From an uncultured Cellulomonas sp. (GTDB lineage: Bacteria > Actinomycetota > Actinomycetes > Actinomycetales > Cellulomonadaceae), in contig NZ_CANLTL010000019.1 in NCBI RefSeq assembly GCF_947494015.1, forward strand, positions 1-64,000: DNA of 64,000 nt. Direction: 5' to 3'. This document shows, one piece after another, positions 1 to 8,336 of the stretch. A program made the position numbers and the translations under genes. The stretch's first letter is position 1. Each line of letters begins with the position of its first letter. The notes below the pieces were generated by a model. That model did not search any database. It was not told the origin of the DNA and saw nothing but the letters and a program-made list of their open reading frames with translations.

Positions 1-1205
1 GGGTATTGGCAGTGCTTGTCGCGGGCGGTGATCGCGGCGCGTAGGTGTCGGGTGAAGGTGCGTTCGGCGCGTCCGACATCGAGGACTTCCGCGTGGGGTC
101 CGAAGATGATGCGGTTGATCTGGCTGTCGCACGCGATCCGGTCCAGCAGCGCGCGGGGGATCGGGGTGCGGTCTTCGTACTGCGGCCCGCCGGCGACCGC
201 CTGACCGGTGAGCATCGCCGCCGTCAGCGCTGGCGGAGCGCTGGGGGCTGAGTCGTGGCCGCTGGCCGGGGTGACCGTCTCCTCAAGCAGCGTGCCCTGG
301 GTGGGACGGGCCAGGGCGGCTCGGGCGCGGGCGCGGAACGTCGGTTCGTCGACCAGCACCGTGACCCGGGGCCGTACCGTCCGGCCGGTCCCGACCAGTC
401 CCTGGTCCAGGGTGATCGCTGCGAGGTCGGCCAGCGCCTGGGCGCGGCGTTGGGTGGGGGTGCGGTCGTCGTCGACCGCCGGCACCGGCGTGACAGCGGC
501 CAACGCGGCCTTCAACGTCTGGCCGTGCTCGATCGTCAGCTGCCCTTCCAGGTGATACCCGTCGCCCATGCGGGACAGTTCGAGGTGTTCGCGGTCGCAG
601 GACTCGACGTAGCCGCGGTCGTCGGCGTCGGGGTCGGCGTAGGCGGCCCACTGCCGGGCCAGCACCCGCGTCTCATCCACCGACAACCGCGCCGCCTGGC
701 CGACCAGGAACGCCTCGTTGCACTCGTGCGCCGGGTCCGCCAGCACCTCGCGGCGCTGCGCCGTGGTCGGCGCCAAGGTCGCCAGCACCTGCGCCTGCTC
801 GACCGTGACCGCACCAGCGGCGGCGGCGTCAGAGGTGGCGGGCAGGTGGTCGCGCAGGGCCCGGCCCAGGCGGACCTGGGCCCGGGCGGTCTGCACCGAC
901 ACCTGGTGGTCGTGGGACACCCACACCGGGAACGACCGGGCCCCGCTCAGCGCCCACAGCCCGTCGGTGTCGATCACCGGCAGCAGCCGCACCCGCGCCA
1001 CCACCGCCCGACTGGCCACCACCGCCAACCGGCGCGCGACCACTGCCGCCGCCGGCCCGTCGACCACCGCCAGGTCCAGACCGGCCAGCACGTCGACCGC
1101 GGCCTCCATCGCCGACAACGCCGCACCCACCTGGGCGGAAAGGCGCGAAAGGTCACCGGAAGCGGCGCCCCCGGGCGGGGTGGGAGAAGTATTGTCGACA
1201 CTCAC
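1..1205 (-). CDS. DUF222/13E12-repeat HNH endonuclease-family protein (3' end beyond window)
   Basis: The minus strand is open from a GTG at 1203-1205 down to base 1, giving about 401 residues with no stop. An AGGAGG-like site lies 8-10 nt before the GTG. The N-terminal two thirds is Ala/Val-rich helical sequence typical of DUF222. The visible end reads RAERTFTRHLRAAITARDKHCQY, which is where the C-terminal HNH motif begins in this family (RD-x-C-x-x-P-G-C follows), so the catalytic His-Asn-His part lies outside the window. Members are multicopy in actinobacterial genomes, and their function (nuclease, possibly linked to mobile DNA) is largely untested. The gene is cut by the window edge, not visibly broken. 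The family call is firm and the function is inferred. Confidence 0.85.
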   Translation of the reverse strand, partial: MSVDNTSPTPPGGAASGDLSRLSAQVGAALSAMEAAVDVLAGLDLAVVDGPAAAVVARRLAVVASRAVVARVRLLPVIDTDGLWALSGARSFPVWVSHDHQVSVQTARAQVRLGRALRDHLPATSDAAAAGAVTVEQAQVLATLAPTTAQRREVLADPAHECNEAFLVGQAARLSVDETRVLARQWAAYADPDADDRGYVESCDREHLELSRMGDGYHLEGQLTIEHGQTLKAALAAVTPVPAVDDDRTPTQRRAQALADLAAITLDQGLVGTGRTVRPRVTVLVDEPTFRARARAALARPTQGTLLEETVTPASGHDSAPSAPPALTAAMLTGQAVAGGPQYEDRTPIPRALLDRIACDSQINRIIFGPHAEVLDVGRAERTFTRHLRAAITARDKHCQY

Positions 1206-1566
1206 GGCCCGCCCTCCTCCTGCCGGCTTGATCCCTCGGGTGACTTATTGCGATGCCGCAACTCTACGGCGGGCCACTGACATTCTCTGAAGCAGAGTCA
1301 CATTGTGTGGACGGATGGTCGATGCGCGGGCCTGGGGGCGGCCGGGCTGCTCGATCTGCCGCCGCCCTGGGCGTGGGGCGGGCAGGAGATGAACAAGAAG
1401 AGCTTCGCTGAGATCGAGGGCCCGGCCAGAACCCACGGACCGTCGGTGCGCGAGCCCCTAGCAAACCCCCGAAGAACCACCGCGGAAACGCCGACGGTGA
1501 CCACTCTCACAGCCTCCGCCGGTCCACCACCGGACGCCCTACGCACCCGCCGGTGTTGTCCATGAC
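1206..1566. other. Intergenic stretch, no gene supported
   Basis: This 361-bp gap separates the divergent HNH-family gene and the radical SAM gene. It should hold both promoters, but I see no convincing -35/-10 pair. Short open frames cross it on both strands, with no family resemblance and no usable ribosome binding site. Confidence 0.5.
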
Positions 1567-2637
1567 GTGCCCCGCACCCCCTGGCTCCCCAAGCGTGTCG
1601 TCGTCACCCGGTCGGCCGCTGACCTGCCGCACGGCCGGCGGATCGTCGACCGCGCGACCGCGGCCGGCGTCCCGCACGTCGAGGTGCTCGCGGGTGACCG
1701 CCTGACCGGCATGACCGCGGACACCCCTCGCGCGACCTACGCCCGGGCGAAGTCCACCCTGGCCGTCGTGGTGGCGCCGCCGTCGAAGCGCGCACTGCAG
1801 CCCATCCCGCCCAGCGCGGACTGGCGGGTCGACCTGGCCGAGGGGTGCCCTGCGCACTGCCAGTACTGCTACCTCGCCGGGTCGCTCACCGGTCCACCGG
1901 TCACGCGTACCTACGCCAACGTCGACCAGATCCTCGACGGCCTCGCGCCCGCGGTGGGACGAGGCTCGGTGACCACCGGAACCGACGCGCGCGGCGCGGA
2001 GGGCACCACGTTCGAGGTGTCCTGCTACACCGACCCCCTCGCGCTCGAGCACCTCACCGGGTCGCTGGCCGCCGCGATCACCCACGTGGGCACCACCGAC
2101 CTCGGCGGCCCCGTGCAGCTGCGGTTCACCACCAAGTTCGCCGACGTCGAACCGCTGCTGGACCTGCCCCACGCCGGGCGCACGCGGGTCCGGTTCTCGG
2201 TCAACGCCGCCTCGGTCGAGCGGTTCGAGGGCGGCACCGCCCGCATGGCCGACCGCATCGCCGCCCTGCGCGCCCTCGCGCTCGCCGGCTACCCGGTCGG
2301 TCTGACCGTCGCGCCGATCATGCCGGTCGACGGGTGGCGCACCGAGTACGCCGCGCTGCTCGACGCCGTCGCCGCCGCGACCGACGACGTGCCCGGCCTC
2401 GACCTGACCACCGAGCTCATCACCCACCGGTTCACGCCCCGCAGCAAGGAGGTGCTGCTGGGCTGGTACCCGCAGACCCACCTGGAGATGGACGAGGACC
2501 TGCGCCGGCAGAAGCGCGGCAAGTACGGCGCCGTCAAGCACGTGTACCCGGCCGCGGTCATGCACGAGCTGCGCTCCTGGTTCGACGACGCGCTCGCCGA
2601 GCGTCTGCCCGCCGCCCGCTCGCTCTACTGGACCTGA
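1567..2637 (+). CDS. Spore photoproduct lyase-like radical SAM protein (copy 1)
   Basis: This 356-residue protein carries the radical SAM triad C94-x3-C98-x2-C101 in the context GCPAHCQYCYL, followed by RTYANVDQI. That matches the SplB context (C-x-x-H-C-x-Y-C-Y-L then R-x-Y-x-N). Further on, FEVSCYTDPLALEHLTG places C153 where SplB keeps its hydrogen-donor cysteine (EAAC-x-SD). SPL reverses the spore photoproduct (5-thyminyl-5,6-dihydrothymine) using SAM and a 4Fe-4S cluster. A DNA photolesion repair role is inferred here, because the likely host does not form endospores. The start is the GTG at 1567; an ATG at 1562 is out of frame. The gene lies 12 bp upstream of a paralogue, so the two are probably co-transcribed. 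Confidence 0.82.
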   Translation: MPRTPWLPKRVVVTRSAADLPHGRRIVDRATAAGVPHVEVLAGDRLTGMTADTPRATYARAKSTLAVVVAPPSKRALQPIPPSADWRVDLAEGCPAHCQYCYLAGSLTGPPVTRTYANVDQILDGLAPAVGRGSVTTGTDARGAEGTTFEVSCYTDPLALEHLTGSLAAAITHVGTTDLGGPVQLRFTTKFADVEPLLDLPHAGRTRVRFSVNAASVERFEGGTARMADRIAALRALALAGYPVGLTVAPIMPVDGWRTEYAALLDAVAAATDDVPGLDLTTELITHRFTPRSKEVLLGWYPQTHLEMDEDLRRQKRGKYGAVKHVYPAAVMHELRSWFDDALAERLPAARSLYWT

Positions 2638-2649
2638 CGAGGAGATGAC

Positions 2650-3876
2650 GTGACGCAGCCCACGTTCGACCTCGACCTCCTCACCACGCCGTCGCCCCGG
2701 CCCGACGACGCCCCGCCGCCCGCGCGCGTGTCCGGCGCCGCTCGCGCGACGCCGTCGTCGGCGACGGCCCGCGCCATCCCGGAGCCCGCGACGACGTCGT
2801 CCACCACGCCGCGCCCAGCCCGCCCCCTGCTCGACGTCCGCCGGATCTACGTCGAGCCGGAGGCCGCCGCGCTGCCCCGGGGCCGGCAGGTCCTGGACCG
2901 CTGGCCCGACGCCGAGCGGATCGAGGTCGCGTCGCACTGGAACATCCCCGAGCTGCACGGCGACGAGACCAACGTCGACCGCTGGGTGCGGATCAAGACC
3001 GAGGCGCTCGTGCTCGGGGTCAAGAAGTCCCTCGCCGCCCGCCCCAACGGCCGCTCGGCGGACTTCATCGCGCCGTCGACGGCGAACGGCTGCGCCATGG
3101 CGTGCGCCTACTGCTACGTCCCCCGGCGCAAGGGCTACAGCAACCCCGTCACCGTGTTCGCGAACATCGACCAGATCACCGGCTACCTGGCCCGGCACGT
3201 CGCTCGGCAGGGGGGCAAGGCCGAGCCGAACCAGTGCGACCCCCGGGCGTGGGTGTACGACATCGGCGAGAACAGTGACGTGAGCGTCGACGCAACCGTC
3301 AGCGACAACCCCCGCGACCTCGTCGACCTGTTCCGCGGCCTGCCCACCGCGAAGGCGTCGTTCGCGACCAAGTACGTCAACCGCGACCTGCTCGACTGGG
3401 ACCCGCGGGGGCGTACCCGGGTGCGCTTCTCCCTCATGCCCGACCGCGTGGCCCGCCTGGTCGACGTCCGGACGTCCCGCGTCGCCGAGCGCATCGCCGC
3501 CATCGACGACTTCGTCGAGGCGGGTTACGAGGTGCACCTCAACTTCAGCCCGGTCATCGTGCACGACGGCTGGCTCGAGGACTGGGCCGAGCTGCTCGAC
3601 CAGGTCGATGCCGGCATCGGTGCGAAGGCCAGGGCGCAGCTCGCGTGCGAGGTCATCATGCTGACCCACAACGAGGCCCTGCACGAGGTCAACCTGGGTT
3701 GGCACCCCCGGGCCGAGGAGATGCTGTGGCGCCCGGACCTGCAGCAGGCCAAGCGGTCCGAGTCCGGCGGGCGGAACGTGCGCTACCGCACGGGGGACAA
3801 GGGACGGTACGTGGCCGCGCTGACCGACCTCATCGCCGAGCGGCTGCCGTCCTGCCGCGTGCGCTACGCCTTCTGA
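2650..3876 (+). CDS. Spore photoproduct lyase-like radical SAM protein (copy 2)
   Basis: This 408-residue paralogue follows copy 1, with a GAGGAGAT ribosome binding site before the GTG. Residues 1-60 are Pro/Ala/Ser-rich and probably disordered. The cluster ligands are C148-x3-C152-x2-C155 (CAMACAYCYVPRRKGYSNP), followed by FANIDQI. The region matching the SPL hydrogen-donor site reads IGENSDVSVDATVSDN and has no cysteine, so standard SPL chemistry is not supported. The C-terminal half (VRFSLMP, FSPVIVHDGWLEDWAELLDQ) keeps the partial TIM-barrel pattern of the family. The substrate is unknown; possible roles are a variant DNA-lesion lyase or a partner of copy 1. The gene is probably in an operon with copy 1. 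Confidence 0.78.
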   Translation: MTQPTFDLDLLTTPSPRPDDAPPPARVSGAARATPSSATARAIPEPATTSSTTPRPARPLLDVRRIYVEPEAAALPRGRQVLDRWPDAERIEVASHWNIPELHGDETNVDRWVRIKTEALVLGVKKSLAARPNGRSADFIAPSTANGCAMACAYCYVPRRKGYSNPVTVFANIDQITGYLARHVARQGGKAEPNQCDPRAWVYDIGENSDVSVDATVSDNPRDLVDLFRGLPTAKASFATKYVNRDLLDWDPRGRTRVRFSLMPDRVARLVDVRTSRVAERIAAIDDFVEAGYEVHLNFSPVIVHDGWLEDWAELLDQVDAGIGAKARAQLACEVIMLTHNEALHEVNLGWHPRAEEMLWRPDLQQAKRSESGGRNVRYRTGDKGRYVAALTDLIAERLPSCRVRYAF

Positions 3877-3985
3877 GCGCGCCGGCCCCGCGCACACGGT
3901 CCCCGCGACGGGGTGACCGATGAGTTCGAGACGCCGGCCGAGTCATCCTGGCCGACACCGCACCGAGAACCGCCAGGAGCACCCC

Positions 3986-4534
3986 ATGCGCACCGTGAGC
4001 ACCGCCCTGTTCCACTCCGTCGACGGCGTCGTCGAGTCCCCGCACCTGTGGCAGCTGGACGCCTTCGACGACGAGCTCGGGGCGGCCATGAACGCCGCGC
4101 TCGCCGAGATCGACACCGTGCTGCTCGGCCGCGTCACCTACGAGCAGTGGGCCTCGTACTGGCCGGACAACGACACCGACGACTTCGGCGCGTTCATCAA
4201 CCCGGTGGACAAGCTCGTCGCGTCGCGCACCCTCCAGGGCGACCTCGCCTGGAAGAACTCCCGCCTGATCGACGGCGACCTCGTCGAGTCGGTGTCCGCA
4301 CTGAAGCGCACCGAGGGCGGCACCATCTCGGTGTGCGGCAGCATCTCGGTGGTCCGCCAGCTGCTCTTCGCCGGCGTCCTGGACTCGCTGATGCTGATGA
4401 CGCACCCGGTCGTCGCCGGCTCCGGACGGCACCTGTTCGAGCCCGGCGACCCGCTGACGCGGCTCGCGCTCGTCGACGTCTACCGCACGTCCGCCGGCAA
4501 CGTCGTCAGCACCTACGCGCGCCGCGGGTCGTGA
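3986..4534 (+). CDS. Dihydrofolate reductase-fold (RibD C-terminal-like) protein
   Basis: This 182-residue protein starts at ATG 3986, preceded by CCAGGAGC at suitable spacing. The frame is open further upstream, but the family N-terminus (MRTVSTALFHSVDGVVESP) begins here. LLGRVTYEQWASYWP and GGTISVCGSISVVRQLL followed by HPVVAGSGRHLF are the typical motifs of the stand-alone RibD_C/YwjB/YyaP family. They form an NADPH-binding alpha/beta fold related to dihydrofolate reductase. The physiological substrate of these stand-alone proteins is generally unknown, and I do not infer folate or riboflavin synthesis. The DUF1905 gene follows 15 bp downstream and may be co-transcribed. Confidence 0.85.
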   Translation: MRTVSTALFHSVDGVVESPHLWQLDAFDDELGAAMNAALAEIDTVLLGRVTYEQWASYWPDNDTDDFGAFINPVDKLVASRTLQGDLAWKNSRLIDGDLVESVSALKRTEGGTISVCGSISVVRQLLFAGVLDSLMLMTHPVVAGSGRHLFEPGDPLTRLALVDVYRTSAGNVVSTYARRGS

Positions 4535-4549
4535 CGGGAGCGGGTGACC

Positions 4550-4855
4550 ATGACCCTGGAGTTCGACGCCGACCTGTGGCGGTGGGACGCCCGACGCGAC
4601 AGCTGGACCTTCGTCAGCGTGCCCACCGACCTGGCCGACGACGTGCTCGACCGCACGGCCGCGGCAGGGCCCCCGCGTGGCTTCGGGTCGGTGCGGGTCG
4701 AGGTGGAGCTCGGCGCCACGACCTGGCGCACGTCGCTGTTCCCTGATGCGACCCGTCGGACGTACGTCCTGCCGGTCAAGAGGGCGGTGCGCGAGGGGGC
4801 GGGCGTCGACGTCGGCGACACGCTGCACCTGCGCGTCCGGCTGCTCGACCTGTAG
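4550..4855 (+). CDS. DUF1905 domain protein
   Basis: This protein of about 101 residues reads LEFDADLWRWDARRDSWTFVSVPTDLADDV near the start and RTYVLPVKRAVREGAGVDVGDTLHLRVRLLDL at the end. That is the DUF1905 beta-barrel pattern, seen alone or fused to YdeI-like domains. The biochemical role is unknown. The ATG at 4550 is preferred because GGGAG lies about 9 nt upstream; an in-frame GTG at 4544 would add two residues. It closely follows the RibD-like gene, as in a small two-gene unit. Confidence 0.8.
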   Translation: MTLEFDADLWRWDARRDSWTFVSVPTDLADDVLDRTAAAGPPRGFGSVRVEVELGATTWRTSLFPDATRRTYVLPVKRAVREGAGVDVGDTLHLRVRLLDL

Positions 4856-4991
4856 GCCACCGCGGTGGTCCCGGCCCCGACGTCGGGCGCCCGTGCCCCC
4901 GGGTCCGACGCCCGGCGCGTCGGCTAGCGTGCGAGGCGCACCGCACGCCCCCCACGCCGCCCACCACCCGGGCCGACCCGAGGACCTCGCC

Positions 4992-6212
4992 GTGACCCAG
5001 AGCGCCACCCCCGTCCCGACCGACCTGCTGGCCGAGGCGACCCGCCTCGCCGCCGACCTGACCGAGCTGCGGCACGACCTGCACCGGACCCCGGAGATCG
5101 GGCTGGAGCTGCCGCTCACGCAGGCGCGCGTGCTCGAGGCCCTCGAGGGGCTCGGGCTGGAGGTCACCACCGGCACCGGTCTGAGCTCGGTGGTCGCCGT
5201 GCTGCGCGGTGCGCACCCCGGGCCGGCGGTCCTGCTGCGCGGCGACATGGATGCGCTCCCGGTGACCGAGGACTCCGGTGAGACCTTCAGCAGCGAGCAC
5301 GCCGGGGTGATGCACGCCTGCGGCCACGACCTGCACGTCGCCGGCCTCGTGGGCGCCGCCCGTCTCCTCGCCGCGCGGCGGGACCAGCTCGCCGGCTCGG
5401 TCGTCTTCATGTTCCAGCCCGGCGAGGAGGGCAACCACGGGGCGCGGATCATGATCGAGGAGGGTGTGCTCGACGCCGCGGGGGAGCGGGTCGTGGCCGC
5501 GTACGGCGTGCACGTCGTCTCGGCGATGATCGCGAACGGCGTCGTCACCGGACGCCCCGGGACCGCGATGGCGGCGGCCGACCAGATGTACGTGACGGTC
5601 CAGGGGCGCGGCGGGCACGGCTCGATGCCGCACCTCGCGGCGGACCCGGTCACCGTCGCCGCGGAGATCGTCCTCGCGCTGCAGACGGCCGTGACCCGTC
5701 AGTTCGACGCCCACGACCCGGTGGTCGTGTCCGTCGGGCGGATCGCCGCCGGCACCACGGACAACGTCATCCCGGGCGCCGCGGAGCTCGACGCCACCAT
5801 CCGCACCTTCTCCCCGGAGCAGCACGCGGTCATCCCCGACCGGCTGATCCGCGTGGTCGAGCACATCGCGGCCGCGCACGGGCTCACCGCGGACGTCACC
5901 TACGTCCGCGGGTACCCGGTGACCGTCAACGACCCCGGCGAGGTCGCGCGAGCCGGCCGGGTGACGTCGGCGCTGCTCGGCGAGGCCGCCTTCCAGACGG
6001 CGCCGCGACCGGTGTCCGGGGCGGAGGACTTCTCCTACGTCCTGGAGCAGGTGCCGGGCGCCTTCGTGTTCCTCGGCGCCACCCCGCCCGGCGCGGACCC
6101 GGCGAGCGCGCCGTACAACCACTCGGCGCACGCGCGGTTCGACGACGACGCCGTCCCCGTGGCGGCCGCCGTGCTGGCCGGCCTGGCGCTGGACCGGCTC
6201 GCCCAGGGCTGA
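4992..6212 (+). CDS. M20-family amidohydrolase (hippurate/indole-acetyl-amino-acid hydrolase type)
   Basis: This 406-residue, probably cytoplasmic metallopeptidase hydrolyses N-acyl amino acids in known relatives. The metal-site motifs are in order: RHDLHRTPEIGLELP near residue 30, LLRGDMDALPV, HACGHDLHVAGLVGAARLL, and FQPGEEGNHGARIMIEEG. The dimerisation-domain signature GRGGHGSMPHLAADPV follows, then SGAEDFSYVLEQVPGAFVFLG near the C-terminus. The cysteine and histidines of HACGHDLH are the usual metal ligands of the M20D group. GTG 4992 is chosen because the family N-terminus begins within 25 residues of it, with a modest CGAGGACC site before it. The exact acyl substrate cannot be read from sequence. 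Confidence 0.88.
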   Translation: MTQSATPVPTDLLAEATRLAADLTELRHDLHRTPEIGLELPLTQARVLEALEGLGLEVTTGTGLSSVVAVLRGAHPGPAVLLRGDMDALPVTEDSGETFSSEHAGVMHACGHDLHVAGLVGAARLLAARRDQLAGSVVFMFQPGEEGNHGARIMIEEGVLDAAGERVVAAYGVHVVSAMIANGVVTGRPGTAMAAADQMYVTVQGRGGHGSMPHLAADPVTVAAEIVLALQTAVTRQFDAHDPVVVSVGRIAAGTTDNVIPGAAELDATIRTFSPEQHAVIPDRLIRVVEHIAAAHGLTADVTYVRGYPVTVNDPGEVARAGRVTSALLGEAAFQTAPRPVSGAEDFSYVLEQVPGAFVFLGATPPGADPASAPYNHSAHARFDDDAVPVAAAVLAGLALDRLAQG

Positions 6213-6361
6213 GGCGCACGCCGGTGCCTGGGTCGTTGGTCCCGGGGACCTTCGGCCCAGGTCGGCGGCCTGCGAGGGCGGCAGGGTGGGTGTCGAGCCC
6301 GGAAGCCCGCGGCTCACGAGAGCGGACGCGAACCGCCCTCGGACCACCTGGGAGGAACACC

Positions 6362-6835
6362 ATGAGCACCAGCACGAGGTCCACCACCGTCGCCCGCCTG
6401 GCCGGGCTGCTCGCGATCATCGCGGGCGTCGTCCTGATCGCCGGGGGAGTGACGACCTGGGCGATGGTCCGCAGCCAGCTGATCGACGAGAACATCACCG
6501 TCGCCGAGGACGCCGCCCGGTTCGGCGGGGAGCGCGTCGACGGCCCGCTGGACGCCTACTTCCAGGCGGACATCATCAACCACCACGCACTCGAGGCCTC
6601 CGGCGGCCTGACCTACGCCGAGCTGGACCGCGAGGACCCGGTCCGCGAGACGATGATGAACGCCTCGTTCCTGCGGTCGTCCCTGTTCACCAGCGTGATC
6701 GCGTTCGGCGTCGCGGCGTTCGCCGCGGGCATGGGCATCATGCTCGTGCTGCTGGGCTGGGCGCTGCGCGCCCTGGCCGCCCGTCCCGCGGTGGGCGTCA
6801 CCGGCGGTGCGACACCGCAGCACGTCGGGGTCTGA
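6362..6835 (+). CDS. Small membrane protein with two transmembrane segments
   Basis: This 157-residue protein starts at ATG 6362 after a clear GGGAGGAAC site. Residues about 12-36 (LAGLLAIIAGVVLIAGGVTTWAMV) and about 105-135 (TSVIAFGVAAFAAGMGIMLVLLGWAL) are hydrophobic and flank a roughly 65-residue, probably extracytoplasmic, region. That loop contains LIDENITVAEDAARFGG and NHHALEASGGLTYAELDREDP. Similar actinobacterial proteins are often labelled 'aromatic ring-opening dioxygenase LigA', which has no support here since no metal motif is visible. The function is unknown. Confidence 0.7.
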   Translation: MSTSTRSTTVARLAGLLAIIAGVVLIAGGVTTWAMVRSQLIDENITVAEDAARFGGERVDGPLDAYFQADIINHHALEASGGLTYAELDREDPVRETMMNASFLRSSLFTSVIAFGVAAFAAGMGIMLVLLGWALRALAARPAVGVTGGATPQHVGV

Positions 6836-6884
6836 GCCCCGGCCGGCTCGCAGCCGCGACCGCCGGACGCCCACGGCCCCACGT

Positions 6885-6923
6885 CCACAGCCCCGCTCCC
6901 GTCACCGGGCGGCGGGGCTGTGG
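6885..6923. terminator. Convergent terminator hairpin
   Basis: CCACAGCCCCGC (6885-6896) pairs perfectly with GCGGGGCTGTGG (6912-6923) around a 15-nt loop. It lies between the stop at 6835 and the convergent TSUP stop at 6945, so it probably serves both. There is no T-tract, as is common in high-GC actinobacteria. Confidence 0.65.
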
Positions 6924-6944
6924 CGTGCAGCCGGGTGACGTCGG

Positions 6945-7724
6945 TCAGGCCAGCACGAGGTAGCCGGCCGAGACGACCGTGAGCACCAGGACCAGCCGGT
7001 CGAACACCGCCTGGTCGAGCCGTCCGGCCACCCGCCTCCCCACCAGCGCCCCCACCACCACGGCGGGTGCCAGCAGGAGGTCCAGCGTCAAGGTCTCGAG
7101 CGTGATGAGCCCGAGCCCCGCCGAGAAGGGGGTCTTGGCGACGTTGACCACGAGGAAGAACCACGCGGCCGTCCCGAGGAAGCGGCTGATCGGGAACCGG
7201 GCCGCGAGGAAGTACATCGACATGACCGGGCCACCGGCGTTGGCGACCATCGTCGTGAAACCCGCCAGCGCGCCGTAGACGCCAGTGTCCAGACGCCGTC
7301 GCCACGCGGGCGGCCGCGCCGGTCCGGTGTCCGGGACGACGGCCCGCTCGGCGCGCCGGGTCAGCGACCGGCGCACCAGCGTCACCCCGACCAGCGCGAT
7401 CAGCAGCGCACCGATCACGCGCCGCACCGTGGCGTCGTCGGCCGCACCGAGGAACACCGTGCCCAGCACGACGCCGACCACCACGGTGGGCACCATGCGC
7501 CGCAGGGTCGGCCAGTCGGCGTGGGCGTGGTACATCCGCACCGCGAACAGGTCCCCCACGATCAGCAGCACCAGCAGCACGCCGGTCGACAGGCGGGCTG
7601 GCAGCACCGCGGCGAAGACGGCGACGGTCAGCGTCCCGGCCCCGGGGAGCGCGGTCTTGCTCAACCCGACGAGCGAGGTGGCGAGGACGAGCAGCAGGAC
7701 GTCGACGCCGGAGAGTCCGAGCAC
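6945..7724 (-). CDS. TSUP (TauE/SafE) family membrane permease
   Basis: About 259 residues with seven or eight hydrophobic segments and the TSUP duplication pattern: LLVLATSLVGLSKTALPGAG in the first half and GALAGFTTMVANAGGPVMSMYFLA in the second. Family members move sulfite, sulfoacetate, taurine-derived anions or other organosulfur ions; the substrate here is unknown. The start is uncertain. The GTG at 7722-7724 just precedes the first conserved segment but has no good ribosome binding site, and the frame stays open upstream into the divergent PNPOx-like gene. The 7724/7845 region should contain a divergent promoter. Confidence 0.8.
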   Translation of the reverse strand: MLGLSGVDVLLLVLATSLVGLSKTALPGAGTLTVAVFAAVLPARLSTGVLLVLLIVGDLFAVRMYHAHADWPTLRRMVPTVVVGVVLGTVFLGAADDATVRRVIGALLIALVGVTLVRRSLTRRAERAVVPDTGPARPPAWRRRLDTGVYGALAGFTTMVANAGGPVMSMYFLAARFPISRFLGTAAWFFLVVNVAKTPFSAGLGLITLETLTLDLLLAPAVVVGALVGRRVAGRLDQAVFDRLVLVLTVVSAGYLVLA

Positions 7725-7844
7725 GCGCCCGAGGGTGTCACGGACGACGGCGTCCGGCCCGCGCTGCGGTTCGTGGCTCGGCTTGCCAGACTGGGCTGCA
7801 CGCCGCGACGCGACAGACCGCTCGCCCCGACGAGGAGGCCGGCC

Positions 7845-8273
7845 ATGGACGACCCCCGCTGGACCGAGCTGGACCACGACGAGTGCCGCCGGCTGCTCCA
7901 GCAGCAGCGCATCGGCCGGGTCGCGGTCGTCGCCGACGGCGCGCCGCTGGTCCTGCCCGTCACCTTCGTGCTCGACGACGACGACGTCGTCTTCCGGACG
8001 TCCGTGGGCAACGCGCTCGACGCGGCCCTCGACGACTCCCCGGCGGCCTTCGAGGTCGACGGGATCGACGAGCCGAGCCGCACGGGCTGGAGCGTGCTGG
8101 TGCAGGGACGTGCCCGGTACGTCACGGGCGCGGCGGAGCTGTCGCGGGTGGACCGCCTCGGGCTGGTCCCCTGGGCGCCGGGGGACCGGCCGCGGTTCGT
8201 GCGGATCGCGGCGGACCGGACCACGGGCCGGCGGATCGGCGTCCCGCCGCTGCCGTCGAACTACTGGGGCTGA
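7845..8273 (+). CDS. Pyridoxamine 5'-phosphate oxidase-fold (flavin-binding) protein
   Basis: This 142-residue protein starts at ATG 7845 after CGAGGAGG. It begins DECRRLLQQQRIGRVAVVADGAPLVLPVTFVLDDDDVVFRTSVG, typical of the small PNPOx/Nim-like split-barrel proteins. SVLVQGRARYVTGAAEL and FVRIAADRTTGRRIG follow. Relatives bind FMN, F420 or haem, but the ligand here is not readable. The strand pattern suggests a dimeric oxidoreductase and not the vitamin B6 enzyme PdxH, which is longer. It is divergently arranged with the TSUP permease. Confidence 0.83.
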   Translation: MDDPRWTELDHDECRRLLQQQRIGRVAVVADGAPLVLPVTFVLDDDDVVFRTSVGNALDAALDDSPAAFEVDGIDEPSRTGWSVLVQGRARYVTGAAELSRVDRLGLVPWAPGDRPRFVRIAADRTTGRRIGVPPLPSNYWG

Positions 8274-8285
8274 CCCGCGCGCGAC

Positions 8286-8319
8286 GACGGCGCGGCCCCC
8301 TCGGGGGAACCGCGCCGTC
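8286..8319. terminator. Convergent terminator hairpin
   Basis: GACGGCGCGG (8286-8295) pairs with CCGCGCCGTC (8310-8319), and an inner run of C pairs with a run of G. It lies between the stop at 8273 and the convergent pectate lyase stop at 8337. Confidence 0.6.
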
Positions 8320-8336
8320 GCGCCGGTCGGCACCGG

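Noticed and set aside
1298-1565. Short open frames on both strands in the 1206-1566 gap
   Set aside because: No Shine-Dalgarno sequence at proper distance, no family resemblance and overlapping frames on both strands.
1507-3897. A 796-codon open frame on the minus strand opposite the radical SAM genes
   Set aside because: It is Arg/Gly/Val/His-rich with no domain pattern and mirrors the GC bias of the real plus-strand genes. It is a high-GC antisense shadow.
6362-6835. Annotation as aromatic ring-opening dioxygenase LigA
   Set aside because: Only two membrane segments and no metal-binding residues are visible. This label is a common carry-over error in actinobacteria.
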